A stretch of 64,000 bases of DNA from Oceanococcus sp041624435. GTDB taxonomy: Bacteria; Pseudomonadota; Gammaproteobacteria; Nevskiales; Oceanococcaceae. The DNA is taken from contig JBFJVB010000006.1 in NCBI GenBank assembly GCA_041624435.1, positions 1 to 64,000 on the forward strand, given 5' to 3'. The position numbers and the translations under genes were made by a program. Shown piece by piece: positions 33,212 to 42,419 of this stretch (the stretch's first letter is position 1; every line of letters starts with the position of its first letter). The notes below the pieces were generated by a model, which worked only from the letters and a program-made list of their open reading frames with translations, was not told the DNA's origin and made no database searches.

Positions 33212-34780
33212 TTAGTCCTGGGGACGCAGGATCGTCGGGCTGGAGTCCTTGAGCTGATCCGGATAATCCGGGTTGTAATGCAAGCCCCGGCTTTCCTTGC
33301 GGCTGATCGCCGAGCGGATGATCAACTCGGCAACGACAGCCAGATTGCGCAGTTCGATCAGGCTGGGCGAAATCCGGAAATTGCCATAGAACTCGTTGAT
33401 CTCCTGTTGCAGCAGATCGATGCGCCGGGCCGCGCGTTGCAGGCGTTTGTTGGTCCGGACTATGCCGACATAGTTCCACATGAAGCGACGGATTTCCTGC
33501 CAGTTGTGCGCCACGACGATCTCCTCATCGGAGTCCGTGACCCGGCTCTCATCCCAGGACGGCAGGGGGGGCGTGCCAGAGGGCGGCGCGGCCTGGGCGA
33601 TATGATCGGCCGCTGACTGGGCGAAGACCAGGCATTCCAGCAACGAGTTGCTGGCCATGCGGTTGGCGCCATGCAGGCCCGTGTAGGCGGTTTCGCCGAC
33701 CGCATAGAGGCCCGCGAGATCAGTTGCACCATCCAGGTCGGTAACCACCCCACCGCAGGTGTAGTGGGCTGCGGGGACCACCGGCAGGGGTTCCTTGCTC
33801 ATGTCCAGCCCCAGTTCCAGGCAGCGCGTATAGATGGTTGGAAAGGACTTGCGGACAAAGTCCGCCGGTTTGTGACTGATGTCCAGGAAGACATGCTCCA
33901 GGCCGAGACGCTTCATTTCATGATCGATGGCCCGGGCGACGATGTCGCGGGGCGCGAGTTCCGCGCGTTCATCGAAACGCGGCATGAAGCGCTGGCCATC
34001 GGGAAGTTTGAGAATGCCGCCTTCACCCCGCACGGCCTCCGAGATCAGGAATGAGTGCGCTTTGGGATGGTAGAGACAAGTGGGATGGAACTGCATGAAT
34101 TCCATGTTGGCGATGCGGCAGCCGGCGCGCCACGCCATGGCAATGCCGTCACCGCTGGCTCCCTTGGGGTTGCTGGAATACAGGTAGGCCAGATTCGCGC
34201 CCCCGGTGGCCAGTACCACCGCCCTGCCGGGTAAGGACTCGATCCGGTTGCTGGACTTGTTCAGGGCGTAGGCGCCGATGCAGCGCCCGCCGGCGATAAT
34301 CAGGTCGACGGCCACCCGGTTCGTCAAAATATGGATTCGCGGGTTGGCCTTGGCGAGTCCGACCAGGGTCGTTTCCACCGCCTTGCCGGTGGCATCGGCC
34401 GCGTGAATCACCCGGCGATGGCTATGGCCACCCTCCCGGGTCAGATGGAAATCGCCCTCGGCTTCGCGTCGGGTGAAGGGTACGCCCTGATCGACCAGCC
34501 AGCCGATGGCCTTCGGGCCGCGCTCCACGGTGAAGCGCACCGCTGCCTCCGCGCACAAGCCGGCGCCGGCGTTGAGTGTGTCCTGGACATGCGAGTCAAT
34601 CGAGTCGCCGGCGGACAGCACGGCCGAGATTCCGCCCTGGGCATAAAACGTACTGCCTTCTTCGAGGGAACCTTTGGCGATTACCGTGCTCTCAATGTCA
34701 GCTTCAGCAAGACGTAGCGCGACCGTAAGGCCCGCTGCGCCACTTCCAATGATCAATACGCGGGAGTCATTCAGCATCAT
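33212..34780 (-). CDS. nadB: L-aspartate oxidase
   Basis: This 522-aa flavoprotein makes iminoaspartate for NAD biosynthesis. It has IGSGAAGLTVAL at the N-terminus, STFYAQGGISAVL, the active-site region HPTCLYHPKA and SEAVRGEGGIL, and AAHYTCGGVVTDLDGATD. The C-terminal helical domain distinguishes it from SdhA. It is divergent from rpoE, as in E. coli and Pseudomonas. The 256-base spacer to rpoE shows no clear promoter hexamers and no other gene. Confidence 0.96.
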   Translation of the reverse strand: MMLNDSRVLIIGSGAAGLTVALRLAEADIESTVIAKGSLEEGSTFYAQGGISAVLSAGDSIDSHVQDTLNAGAGLCAEAAVRFTVERGPKAIGWLVDQGVPFTRREAEGDFHLTREGGHSHRRVIHAADATGKAVETTLVGLAKANPRIHILTNRVAVDLIIAGGRCIGAYALNKSSNRIESLPGRAVVLATGGANLAYLYSSNPKGASGDGIAMAWRAGCRIANMEFMQFHPTCLYHPKAHSFLISEAVRGEGGILKLPDGQRFMPRFDERAELAPRDIVARAIDHEMKRLGLEHVFLDISHKPADFVRKSFPTIYTRCLELGLDMSKEPLPVVPAAHYTCGGVVTDLDGATDLAGLYAVGETAYTGLHGANRMASNSLLECLVFAQSAADHIAQAAPPSGTPPLPSWDESRVTDSDEEIVVAHNWQEIRRFMWNYVGIVRTNKRLQRAARRIDLLQQEINEFYGNFRISPSLIELRNLAVVAELIIRSAISRKESRGLHYNPDYPDQLKDSSPTILRPQD

Positions 34781-35036
34781 GTCAATCGGGGTTAATAGCC
34801 TGGCGGGTCACTTGGGGTTCTGGGATCTGTCCAGCACCGGCAAGTTGGTGGCCCGTCCAGAGAAAAAAGGTGAGCAGGATCGGCGCGCGAAAAGCGAAGG
34901 GGCTGGTACACTTGCGCGCGATGAACAATTAGCGGCCGAACGCCACGATCAGTGTGTGGCTCGACCTCAGTCGGGGAATATGACGGCCTTGGACGATATC
35001 CGCAATGGGCAGGCCGTGGAAAAAGTGACAGCTCGT

Positions 35037-35615
35037 ATGTCGGACAAGGATATTGACCAGGCATTGGTTGAGCGCGCGCAAGAGGGTGATAGCCGCGCGT
35101 TCGACGCGTTGGTGATCAAATATCAGCAACGCGTGATCCAGCTGGTGTCGCGCCTGGTCAACGACGCCGATGCACCCGATGTGGCCCAGGAAGCGTTTAT
35201 CAAGGCCTATCGCGCCTTGCCCAATTTTCGCGGCCAGAGTGCGTTTTATACCTGGCTGTACCGGATCGCGATCAATACCGCGAAGAATTATCTGGTGTCG
35301 CGCAAGCGCCGCCCCGCGGATCAGGATATCGATGTCCAGGATGCCGAACTGTATGGCCACACTGAGCATCTGAGCGATCGGGCGACGCCCGAGGCGGCGG
35401 TCCTGACCGAGGAGATTCGTCAGGTCGTGGCCGACACCATAGGCGGCTTGCCGGCGGATTTGCGCACGGCCATATCCCTGCGCGAGTTTGATGGCTTAAG
35501 CTACGAAGATATTGCGCTGGCGATGAACTGTCCGGTCGGGACCGTACGGTCGCGGATTTTTCGGGCTCGTGCGGCGGTTGACGAACAATTGAAACCTTTG
35601 CTGGAGCAGAGTTAG
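35037..35615 (+). CDS. rpoE: RNA polymerase sigma-E factor
   Basis: This 192-aa ECF sigma factor for envelope stress has region 2 (FDALVIKYQQRVIQLVSRLV, PDVAQEAFIKAYRALPNFRG, FYTWLYRIAINTAKN) and region 4 (LREFDGLSYEDIALAMNCPVGTVRSRIFRARAA). It equals E. coli RpoE in length and start (MSDKDIDQALVERAQEGD). The frame is open far upstream, but alignment fixes ATG 35037. The rseA, rseB and rseC genes follow directly. I could not find a GGAACTT-type sigma-E promoter upstream. Confidence 0.97.
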   Translation: MSDKDIDQALVERAQEGDSRAFDALVIKYQQRVIQLVSRLVNDADAPDVAQEAFIKAYRALPNFRGQSAFYTWLYRIAINTAKNYLVSRKRRPADQDIDVQDAELYGHTEHLSDRATPEAAVLTEEIRQVVADTIGGLPADLRTAISLREFDGLSYEDIALAMNCPVGTVRSRIFRARAAVDEQLKPLLEQS

Positions 35616-35618
35616 TCG

Positions 35619-36362
35619 ATGAGCGAGATGCAAACTCAACAGGAACTGATCAGCGCGTTTCTCGACGAGGAAATGTCGCCGCAGCAGATTGATGAGCTGC
35701 TGGCGCAGCTGGATTGCGAGCAAGGCCGCGGGCTGGTTTGCCGGCAGGCGATGCTGGGCACGGTCCTGACCGGGCAGGCCAAAGTCTACCGGGACATCTC
35801 CGGAGCCGTGCGGGCCGCGATCCGGGAGGAGCCTCTACCCGGCGCGGGCAATACCGTGGTATCGATCTTTGCAGCGAAAGCTGCCGTGCGTTCGGTTGCA
35901 CCGCGTTGGAAGGTTCCGGCGGCGGGTCTGGCCCTGGCGGCATCCATGGCGGTGGCGGCAATCGTGGTCGTCCAGCCCTCGTCTCACCGTGCTGAATCCG
36001 GCGCCTTGCTGGCTGCTCAGCAGGAGGCGCCGACCGCATCCGCCTCACTGGCCTTGCAGCCAGCGGCCGCCGTGGCCCAGGTGGAGGTTCCGGCCAGCGC
36101 GCCGGTAAAGCTTGCGGCTCGCGAACTGGTGATTGCGCCGCCTGAGCAGGCCCGGCCGATTATCGCGCAGTGGTCCAGCGCGGATGCGCAGCCGGTCAAC
36201 CTGGACGGTGCGGCCACGATGCCGGTGAATGTCCAGGAACGCTTGAACAGTTATCTGATCAATCACGCCCGCTACGGCGGCGGATACGCGCTGTCAGGCT
36301 CGCTGGGTTACGCGCGGGTCGCCGCCAGCCCTCAACAGCGCATGGACGAGCCCAGGAAATAA
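35619..36362 (+). CDS. rseA: Anti-sigma-E factor RseA (MucA-like)
   Basis: This 247-aa protein has a cytoplasmic RseA_N sigma-binding domain (ELISAFLDEEMSPQQIDELL) and one membrane helix near residues 99-117 (PAAGLALAASMAVAAIVVV). A periplasmic tail rich in Ala, Pro and Gln ends in a MucA-like ERLNSYLINHARYG segment. In unstressed cells it holds sigma-E at the membrane and is degraded by DegS/AlgW and RseP on stress. The 4-base gap to rpoE and the TAATG overlap with rseB show tight coupling. Confidence 0.93.
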   Translation: MSEMQTQQELISAFLDEEMSPQQIDELLAQLDCEQGRGLVCRQAMLGTVLTGQAKVYRDISGAVRAAIREEPLPGAGNTVVSIFAAKAAVRSVAPRWKVPAAGLALAASMAVAAIVVVQPSSHRAESGALLAAQQEAPTASASLALQPAAAVAQVEVPASAPVKLAARELVIAPPEQARPIIAQWSSADAQPVNLDGAATMPVNVQERLNSYLINHARYGGGYALSGSLGYARVAASPQQRMDEPRK

Positions 36363-37333
36363 TGCTCAAATTCGTTGCTGCGGCGCTGATAGGCGGCGTG
36401 CCCGCAGTGGCTTTCGCGGACGCGCTGGAGTGGTTGCAGCGGATGAACGAGGCGGTGCGCGAGGCGACGTATCAGGGTACCGCGGTCTACCGTAACGGGG
36501 ATCAGTTGGAAACCCTGCGGATTTATCATCGTTTCATCGAAGGCGAGGAAAACGAGCGCATGTTCTCGCTTTCCGGGCAGCCGCGCGAGATCCTGCGCCA
36601 GGCGGAGCAGGTCACCTGTATCATGCCGGATCAACGGGCGGTGCTGACGGATCCTCAAGGGCTCCGCGGATTGTTGCCCAAGCTGTCCCGGGCTGCTTTC
36701 GAACAGCTGCGCAGTCATTACGAGCTGATCGAAGTCGCGGCGCAGGGTCGCGTGGCCGGTCGCGCCTGCCGGCAAATCCAGGTGTTGGCCAAAGACATTT
36801 ATCGCTACAACTATGCGGTGTGTCTCGATCAGCAACATGCCTTGCCGCTGGACATTCGTCTGGTCAGTGATCGCGGCGAGCTGCTGGAGCAGGTGCTGTT
36901 TACCCAGATCGAATTTCCGGAGCATTTGGCCAAGGAACATTTTGTCAGTGCGGTGGATACCGAGGGCTTCCGTCATATCAGCCAGCACAGGGTGGCGGCG
37001 GGTCAGGCGGATGATCAGGCCTTTACCTGGGAGCTGCTTGAAGTACCCGCCGGGTTCAGGCTGGCGACCCGGGAACGTCAGTATTGGCCGGGCATCGAAA
37101 GTCCGGTGACGCAACTGCTGTACACGGATGGGCTGGCCGCAGTTTCGATCTTCGCCACACCTGAGCAACTGCCTGAAGAAGCGCTGCAAGGTTTGACCAG
37201 CCTCGGAGGGGTAAACGCCTATGGCCGGATGACCGGCACATTCCATATCACCGTGGTGGGCGAAGTGCCGCAGGCAACGGTCAGATTTTTCGGCGATAAT
37301 TTGCGTCAGGTTCCAAGCCAGCCCTTGCCGTGA
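36362..37333 (+). CDS. rseB: Sigma-E regulatory protein RseB (MucB-like)
   Basis: This 323-aa periplasmic protein has a signal peptide ending AVAFA, a LolA-like N-terminal domain (ATYQGTAVYRNGDQLETLRI) and a smaller C-terminal domain (AAVSIFATPEQLP, GRMTGTFHITVVGEVP). RseB shields RseA from the first protease until it senses lipopolysaccharide. The start ATG shares one base with the rseA stop. Its own stop overlaps the GTG start of rseC. Confidence 0.94.
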   Translation: MLKFVAAALIGGVPAVAFADALEWLQRMNEAVREATYQGTAVYRNGDQLETLRIYHRFIEGEENERMFSLSGQPREILRQAEQVTCIMPDQRAVLTDPQGLRGLLPKLSRAAFEQLRSHYELIEVAAQGRVAGRACRQIQVLAKDIYRYNYAVCLDQQHALPLDIRLVSDRGELLEQVLFTQIEFPEHLAKEHFVSAVDTEGFRHISQHRVAAGQADDQAFTWELLEVPAGFRLATRERQYWPGIESPVTQLLYTDGLAAVSIFATPEQLPEEALQGLTSLGGVNAYGRMTGTFHITVVGEVPQATVRFFGDNLRQVPSQPLP

Positions 37334-37791
37334 TTGAAAATCTTGCTGTGGTCGTTGAAAAGCATGGGGATTGCGTCCGCTTGTCGACCGCAAGTCCGAC
37401 CGGCTGTGCGCGCTGTGATGCCGGAGAAGGTTGTGGGGGCGGGGTGTTCGGCAAATTGATCGCCAGTCGTCTGCGGGGTCTGGAGCTCAGGGATCCGCAA
37501 TTGAATTTACAAACCGGCCAGTTCGTGATGCTGGGATTGGAGGAAGGGGTGTTCTTGCGAGCCACGATACTGACCTATTTTTTTCCGCTCCTGCTGCTGC
37601 TGATCGGTGCCGGATTGCTCCGCTCCCTGGGTGCCGCCGATGCCGGCGTGGCCCTGGCCGGTGTGACCGGCCTGATTCTGGGCATGAGCCTGGTGCCGTT
37701 GATTCGACGGCGCCTGGTTGACCCGAGCCTGGTGCCCACCGTGTTGCGTCGGGCCGGGCCGGCGGACCTCAAGGCTTGTGGCAATGTCTAG
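37330..37791 (+). CDS. rseC: SoxR-reducing system / sigma-E modulator RseC (MucC-like)
   Basis: This 153-aa protein starts at GTG 37330, within the GTGA overlap with rseB. It has a cysteine-rich N-terminus (CARCDAGEGCGGG) and two membrane helices (LTYFFPLLLLLIGAGLL and a second near 105-125), the standard RseC/MucC layout. RseC is thought to help reduce SoxR as part of an Rsx-like complex or to modulate sigma-E. It overlaps the start of the protease gene by 8 bases. Confidence 0.92.
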   Translation: MIENLAVVVEKHGDCVRLSTASPTGCARCDAGEGCGGGVFGKLIASRLRGLELRDPQLNLQTGQFVMLGLEEGVFLRATILTYFFPLLLLLIGAGLLRSLGAADAGVALAGVTGLILGMSLVPLIRRRLVDPSLVPTVLRRAGPADLKACGNV

Positions 37792-39154
37792 AGATCTGGT
37801 CGGACTCCTCCTTGGGTGCAGCATGCTGGTCAGCGCCTGCGGTGGTTCTGCCCAGTTGCCGGATTTTACCGAACTGGTTGAAGACACGGCCCCGGCGATC
37901 GTGAATATCAGCGGCGCCGTGCCGGTTGTCACCGCGGACAAGAAGCCGCGCGCACCCTGGTTTGAATGGTTTCGGGATTTCGCGGACCCCGATGAGCAGA
38001 TCGAGCCCGGTGACACGCCGGAAGATTCTCCGGCTCGACGCTCTCTGGGTTCGGGTTTCATCGTGAGTCGTGATGGCGAGATTCTGACCAACGATCACCT
38101 GGTCGGAGACGCCAGCGAGATCATCGTCACGCTGGCGGATCAACGTGAGTTCAAGGCGAGGCTGATCGGGCGTGATCCGGCCAGTGACCTGGCTCTGCTC
38201 AAGATTGAGGCCAGCAAGCTGCCGACCTTGCGGTTCGGCAGTTCGGAAAAGCTCAAGGTCGGCGAATGGGTCCTGGCGATCGGTTCACCGTTTGGGTTTG
38301 AACAGACCGTCACCGCAGGGGTGGTCTCCGGTAAACGGCGCAGTTTGAGATCAGAGCAGTATGTGCCCTTCCTGCAAACCGATGTGGCGATCAATCCGGG
38401 CAATTCGGGTGGGCCGTTGTTCAATATGGATGGTCGGGTGGTCGGGATCAATTCGCAGATTTTCAGCCAGACCGGTGGTTACATGGGGCTGTCCTTTGCG
38501 ATCCCCGCCGATACCGCGGTCAGCGTGATCCGGCAATTACGCGAATTTGGCGAGGTCAGGCGGGCCTGGCTGGGTGTGGTGATTCAGAAAGTCGATGCGG
38601 CGCTGGCCCGGAGTTTTGGTTTGCCGCATGCCAGCGGAGCCTTGATCAGTCATGTGGATGCGTCCGGGCCCGCGGCCGCGGCCGGCCTGCGATCCGGAGA
38701 CGTGATTCTGGAGATCGACAAGGAGCCGGTGCCCAATTCGGGCGCGCTGCCACCCATGATCGGTCGGCATTCGCCCGGTGACCGGGTGAGATTAGGCCTG
38801 CTGCGTGATGGGAAATCACTGGAGGTTCGGGTTGAACTGGCGGCGTTGCCGGTGGAAAATCCGCGCGCTGCACACTGGACCGGGCTGTCGGTGGAGCCCT
38901 TGAGCGCCAAAGCGCGCAGTCAACTCAATCTGGACAGCGGTCTGCTGGTGCGCGGGGTTGAGGAAGGCAGTCCTGGCGCCGCCGCGGGCATCGGCTCGGG
39001 TGACATTCTGGTGAACTGGGCCGGCACCAGACTGCTTGAAGCCAAGGATCTGAATCAGGCGGCCGAGCGACTGCGGCGCGGTGAGTCAGCGGCCTTGCTG
39101 GTTCAGAGAAACAACCGCTCGCTGTACATCGCCTTGCAGCGCCCGCAGAGTTAG
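37784..39154 (+). CDS. mucD: DegP/MucD-type Do-family serine protease, predicted lipoprotein
   Basis: This 456-aa protein starts at ATG 37784, overlapping rseC by 8 bases. The trypsin-like domain has catalytic His105 (LTNDHLVG), Asp135 (DPASDLALLK) and Ser208 (NPGNSGGP). Two PDZ domains follow (about 275-360 and 370-455). MucD degrades misfolded periplasmic proteins and dampens sigma-E signalling. The N-terminus LGCSMLVSACGGS looks like a lipobox with Cys19, suggesting membrane anchoring; Do proteases usually have a cleaved, soluble form. It is the fifth gene of the rpoE operon. Confidence 0.93.
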   Translation: MSRDLVGLLLGCSMLVSACGGSAQLPDFTELVEDTAPAIVNISGAVPVVTADKKPRAPWFEWFRDFADPDEQIEPGDTPEDSPARRSLGSGFIVSRDGEILTNDHLVGDASEIIVTLADQREFKARLIGRDPASDLALLKIEASKLPTLRFGSSEKLKVGEWVLAIGSPFGFEQTVTAGVVSGKRRSLRSEQYVPFLQTDVAINPGNSGGPLFNMDGRVVGINSQIFSQTGGYMGLSFAIPADTAVSVIRQLREFGEVRRAWLGVVIQKVDAALARSFGLPHASGALISHVDASGPAAAAGLRSGDVILEIDKEPVPNSGALPPMIGRHSPGDRVRLGLLRDGKSLEVRVELAALPVENPRAAHWTGLSVEPLSAKARSQLNLDSGLLVRGVEEGSPGAAAGIGSGDILVNWAGTRLLEAKDLNQAAERLRRGESAALLVQRNNRSLYIALQRPQS

Positions 39155-39156
39155 GC

Positions 39157-39408
39157 TTGAAGGGGCTGATTCTGTACAGCCGTCCTGGCTGTGGTCTGTG
39201 CGAAGACCTGGAAGAGGCCTTGCACGCCGAATTTGCCGGTCGGTTCCAGCTCGAGTGGCGCGACGTGGACCGCGATCAGGAGGCCCGCCGGCGCTATTCC
39301 CCAAGGATTCCGCTACTGCTCAGCACGCGGGGTGAGGAGCTGTGTGAGGGCAAGCTGGATGTTGTCCGCGTCGCAGCTTACCTCGGCGGGCCGCAAGGCC
39401 CTGTATAA
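39157..39408 (+). CDS. Glutaredoxin-like protein (DUF836)
   Basis: This 83-aa protein begins LILYSRPGCGLCEDLEEAL, with a CGLC redox motif at the start of a thioredoxin-like fold, and continues EWRDVDRDQEARRRYSPRIPLLLS. DUF836 proteins often sit between mucD and lepA in gammaproteobacteria, and their substrate is unknown. The start is TTG 39157, 3 bases after the mucD stop. The end of the gene contains the -10 box of lepA. Confidence 0.82.
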   Translation: MKGLILYSRPGCGLCEDLEEALHAEFAGRFQLEWRDVDRDQEARRRYSPRIPLLLSTRGEELCEGKLDVVRVAAYLGGPQGPV

Positions 39409-39409
39409 T
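39404..39409 (+). promoter_or_regulatory. Consensus -10 box upstream of lepA
   Basis: A perfect TATAAT lies 31 bases before the lepA ATG and overlaps the end of the glutaredoxin-like gene. No good -35 is visible 16-18 bases upstream, so an activator or a weak promoter is implied. Confidence 0.5.
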
Positions 39410-39439
39410 CGCCGCCTTTTGGCCGATTGTTGCCGCTGA

Positions 39440-41239
39440 ATGCAAAAGCAGATTCGAAATTTTTCCATCATCGCTCACATCGATCACGGCAAGTCCACCT
39501 TGGCGGACCGGTTCATTCAGCTGTGCGGCGGTCTGAGCGAACGGGAAATGAATGCACAGGTGCTCGACTCCATGGACATCGAGCGGGAGCGCGGCATCAC
39601 GATCAAGGCCCAGGCCGTCCGCCTGCAGTATCAGGCGGATGACGGTGAGATCTACCAGCTCAATCTGATCGACACGCCCGGGCACGTGGATTTTTCCTAC
39701 GAGGTTTCCCGTTCCCTGGCCGCCTGCGAAGGCGCGCTGCTGGTGGTTGACGCTTCCCAGGGTGTCGAGGCGCAGAGCGTGGCCAATTGCTACACCGCCA
39801 TCGAGCAGGATCTCGAAGTGGTCCCGGTGCTGAACAAAATCGATTTGCCTGCGGCCGAGCCCGCCCGCGTCATCGCTCAGATCGAAGACGTCATCGGTGT
39901 GGATGCCCAGGAAGCGCTCAGTTGCAGCGCCAAGACCGGGCTGGGCGTGCGTGAGGTGCTGGAACAACTGGTTGCGCGGGTGCCACCGCCCAGCGGCGAT
40001 CCGCAAGCCGCCTTGCAGGCCTTGATCATCGATTCCTGGTTTGATAATTATCTGGGCGTGGTGTCCCTGGTCCGCATCGTCCACGGCCGTCTGCCGGCCG
40101 GACAGAAGATTCGGGTCATGTCCACCGGGCAAAGCCACCAGGTTGACCACGTCGGTTACGGCACGCCCAAGCGGGTACTGTGCGAGGCCCTGGAGTGTGG
40201 CGAAGTCGGGATTGTCGTGGCCGGCATCAAGAATGTCGATGGCGCGCCGGTCGGGGATACGCTGACGGCGGCGGATCGGCCGGCCAGCAGTGCCTTGCCG
40301 GGCTTCAAGCAGGTCCAGCCACGGGTTTTCGCCGGCCTTTATCCGGTGGACTCCGACGATTTCGAAGATTTTCGCGAAGCCCTGCAGAAATTGCGTTTGA
40401 ATGATTCCGCGCTGAACTATGAGCCGGAAACCTCAGGCGCCCTGGGCTTCGGGTTTCGTTGCGGGTTTCTGGGCATGCTGCACATGGAAATCGTGCAGGA
40501 GCGCCTGGAGCGGGAGTACCAGCTTAATCTGATCTCGACCGCGCCTACGGTGGTTTACCAGGCCGTGATTCGTGATGGCAGCGTGCTCGAAGTGGAGAAC
40601 CCAGCCGAACTGCCCGATCCGGCCACGCTGGTCGAAATCCGCGAGCCGATTATTCTGGCGCGTATTCTGATGCCGCCGGATTGCATCGGTACCGTGATGC
40701 AACTGTGCATCGAAAAACGTGGGGTACAACGAAAACTGCAGTATCTGGGCTCGCAGGTTTCGATGGAATTCGAGCTGCCACTGGCGGAAATCGTGCTGAA
40801 TTTCTTTGATCGCCTGAAATCGGTCAGTCGTGGTTTTGCATCCTTTGAGTATGAGTTCCTGAAGTTCGAAACCGCCGATCTGGTCAAGCTCGAAGTGATG
40901 ATCAATCTGGAAAAAGTCGATGCGCTGGCGCACATCGTGCACCGCTCTGAAGCGGAGCGGAAAGGGCGGCAGCTAGCGGAATCGTTGCGCGAAATCATCC
41001 CCCGACAGATGTACGATGTGGCGATCCAGGCCGCTATCGGCTCGCGGGTCATCGCCCGAACCACGGTCAAGGCGTTGCGCAAGAACGTGACGGCCAAGTG
41101 CTATGGCGGTGACGCCACGCGCAAACGCAAATTGCTGGAAAAACAGAAAGCCGGCAAGAAGCGGATGAAACAGTTCGGCAAGGTGGAAATTCCACAAGAT
41201 GCGTTCATGGCGGTATTGAGCCGCGATAAAAGGAATTGA
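39440..41239 (+). CDS. lepA: Elongation factor 4 (LepA)
   Basis: This 599-aa translational GTPase shows IAHIDHGKSTLADR (P-loop), DSMDIERERGITIKAQAVRL (G2), DTPGHVDF (G3) and NKIDLP (G4). EF-G-like domains III and V and the LepA-specific C-terminal domain (TAKCYGGDATRKRKLLEKQK) follow. It binds ribosomes during initiation or stalled translocation. The stop lies 2 bases before the lepB GTG, so they are cotranscribed, as usual in proteobacteria. Confidence 0.98.
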   Translation: MQKQIRNFSIIAHIDHGKSTLADRFIQLCGGLSEREMNAQVLDSMDIERERGITIKAQAVRLQYQADDGEIYQLNLIDTPGHVDFSYEVSRSLAACEGALLVVDASQGVEAQSVANCYTAIEQDLEVVPVLNKIDLPAAEPARVIAQIEDVIGVDAQEALSCSAKTGLGVREVLEQLVARVPPPSGDPQAALQALIIDSWFDNYLGVVSLVRIVHGRLPAGQKIRVMSTGQSHQVDHVGYGTPKRVLCEALECGEVGIVVAGIKNVDGAPVGDTLTAADRPASSALPGFKQVQPRVFAGLYPVDSDDFEDFREALQKLRLNDSALNYEPETSGALGFGFRCGFLGMLHMEIVQERLEREYQLNLISTAPTVVYQAVIRDGSVLEVENPAELPDPATLVEIREPIILARILMPPDCIGTVMQLCIEKRGVQRKLQYLGSQVSMEFELPLAEIVLNFFDRLKSVSRGFASFEYEFLKFETADLVKLEVMINLEKVDALAHIVHRSEAERKGRQLAESLREIIPRQMYDVAIQAAIGSRVIARTTVKALRKNVTAKCYGGDATRKRKLLEKQKAGKKRMKQFGKVEIPQDAFMAVLSRDKRN

Positions 41240-41241
41240 TA

Positions 41242-42033
41242 GTGCCCGCAGATGTACATTTTGACTTTGCTGCCGCCTTGCTGCTGGCCAGCCTCATCAC
41301 CGGTGCCGTGTATGTGCTGGACATGGTCTACCTGGCCAAGGCGCGGGCCCTGAGCGCGGGTGCCCAGGCGGCTCCGGGCCGCCTGGTGGAGTTTTGCCGG
41401 TCGTTTTTTCCGGTGATCGCAATCGTGCTGGTGCTGCGTTCATTTCTGATTGAGCCGTTCCGGATTCCCTCGGGTTCGATGATTCCCACCTTGCATATCG
41501 GCGATTTCATCCTGGTGAACAAATTTGCCTACGGGGTGCGGATGCCGGTGTTCAATAATCTGCTGGTGCCGGTGGGCCGCCCCGCCCGCGGTGATGTCAT
41601 GGTGTTTCGCTTTCCCGCCGACCCGAGCAAGGATTTCATCAAGCGGGTGATTGGGCTGGCGGGTGATCGTATTGTTTATGCCGATAAAACGCTGTATATC
41701 AATGACGTGGCAATGACTCAGGAAACCAGCGGTTACTACACCGCAGATGCAGCCGGTCGCTCGGTCATTGCCGAGGAGCGCATCGAAAATCTGGGAACGG
41801 TGGAGCACAAGATTCTGATCAACCCGAATCGCGCCCTGGATGACGGTGAGTTTGTTGTTCCACCGGGACACTATTTCGTCATGGGGGACAATCGCGACGG
41901 TTCGGACGACAGCCGTCGCTGGGGCTTCGTCCCGGAACGCAATCTCGTCGGCAAAGCCTTTTTTATCTGGATGAGTTGGGACAGTCAGAAGAATTGGCTG
42001 GCCTTGGATAGAATCGGCAATAAAATCAAGTGA
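41242..42033 (+). CDS. lepB: Signal peptidase I
   Basis: This 263-aa protein has two N-terminal membrane helices and a periplasmic catalytic domain. Ser79 lies in IPSGSMIPTL and Lys134 in DFIKRVIGLAGD, and the box MGDNRDGSDDSR is present. It removes signal peptides from exported proteins. I prefer GTG 41242 because AGGA stands 7 bases upstream; a TTG at 41236 overlaps the lepA stop and is less likely. Confidence 0.96.
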   Translation: MPADVHFDFAAALLLASLITGAVYVLDMVYLAKARALSAGAQAAPGRLVEFCRSFFPVIAIVLVLRSFLIEPFRIPSGSMIPTLHIGDFILVNKFAYGVRMPVFNNLLVPVGRPARGDVMVFRFPADPSKDFIKRVIGLAGDRIVYADKTLYINDVAMTQETSGYYTADAAGRSVIAEERIENLGTVEHKILINPNRALDDGEFVVPPGHYFVMGDNRDGSDDSRRWGFVPERNLVGKAFFIWMSWDSQKNWLALDRIGNKIK

Positions 42034-42044
42034 GGGGATGGGAA

Positions 42045-42419
42045 ATGAAATCGATCAATGGTCAGCGTGGTGGCTTTTATAACTTGATGTTCATTCTGGC
42101 TGTCCTGGGTAGCGGCGTGATGCTGACCCTGACCGTGTTGCCGATTTACCTGGATGAGGCCAAGACCACCAAAATCGTCTCCCAGGTCGCCTCGTCGCCC
42201 CAATACAGCCGTCTGACTTTGCCGCAGTTGCGCAGTACCTTGCAGAAACGCTGGGATGTCGATGACGTCAAGAATCTCAAGGTCAAAGAGGTCAAACAGA
42301 CCAAGGTCAAGGGTGTGAAATCGCTGAGCTATAAATACGAAGTGCGGCGCAATCTGTTCGCGAACTGGGATCTGGTCATCAGCTTCGAAAAGAGTTTCCC
42401 GATGGCCTCCAGTGGTTGA
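42045..42419 (+). CDS. DUF4845 membrane protein
   Basis: This 124-aa protein has one N-terminal transmembrane helix (YNLMFILAVLGSGVMLTLTVLPIY) and a small periplasmic domain with KKIVSQVA-like and YEVRRNLFANWDLVISFE segments. DUF4845 genes lie between lepB and rnc in many gammaproteobacteria and have no known role. ATG 42045 follows GAGGGG at good spacing. The end overlaps rnc by 8 bases. Confidence 0.85.
   Translation: MKSINGQRGGFYNLMFILAVLGSGVMLTLTVLPIYLDEAKTTKIVSQVASSPQYSRLTLPQLRSTLQKRWDVDDVKNLKVKEVKQTKVKGVKSLSYKYEVRRNLFANWDLVISFEKSFPMASSG

Noticed and set aside
34674..35036. N-terminal extension of rpoE of up to 121 codons
   Set aside because: The open frame lies over the nadB start region. 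RpoE family members begin where ATG 35037 is, and length then equals E. coli RpoE.
34781..35036. Sigma-E autoregulatory promoter before rpoE
   Set aside because: I looked for GGAACTT and a TCnnA at 16-17 bases and found none convincing.
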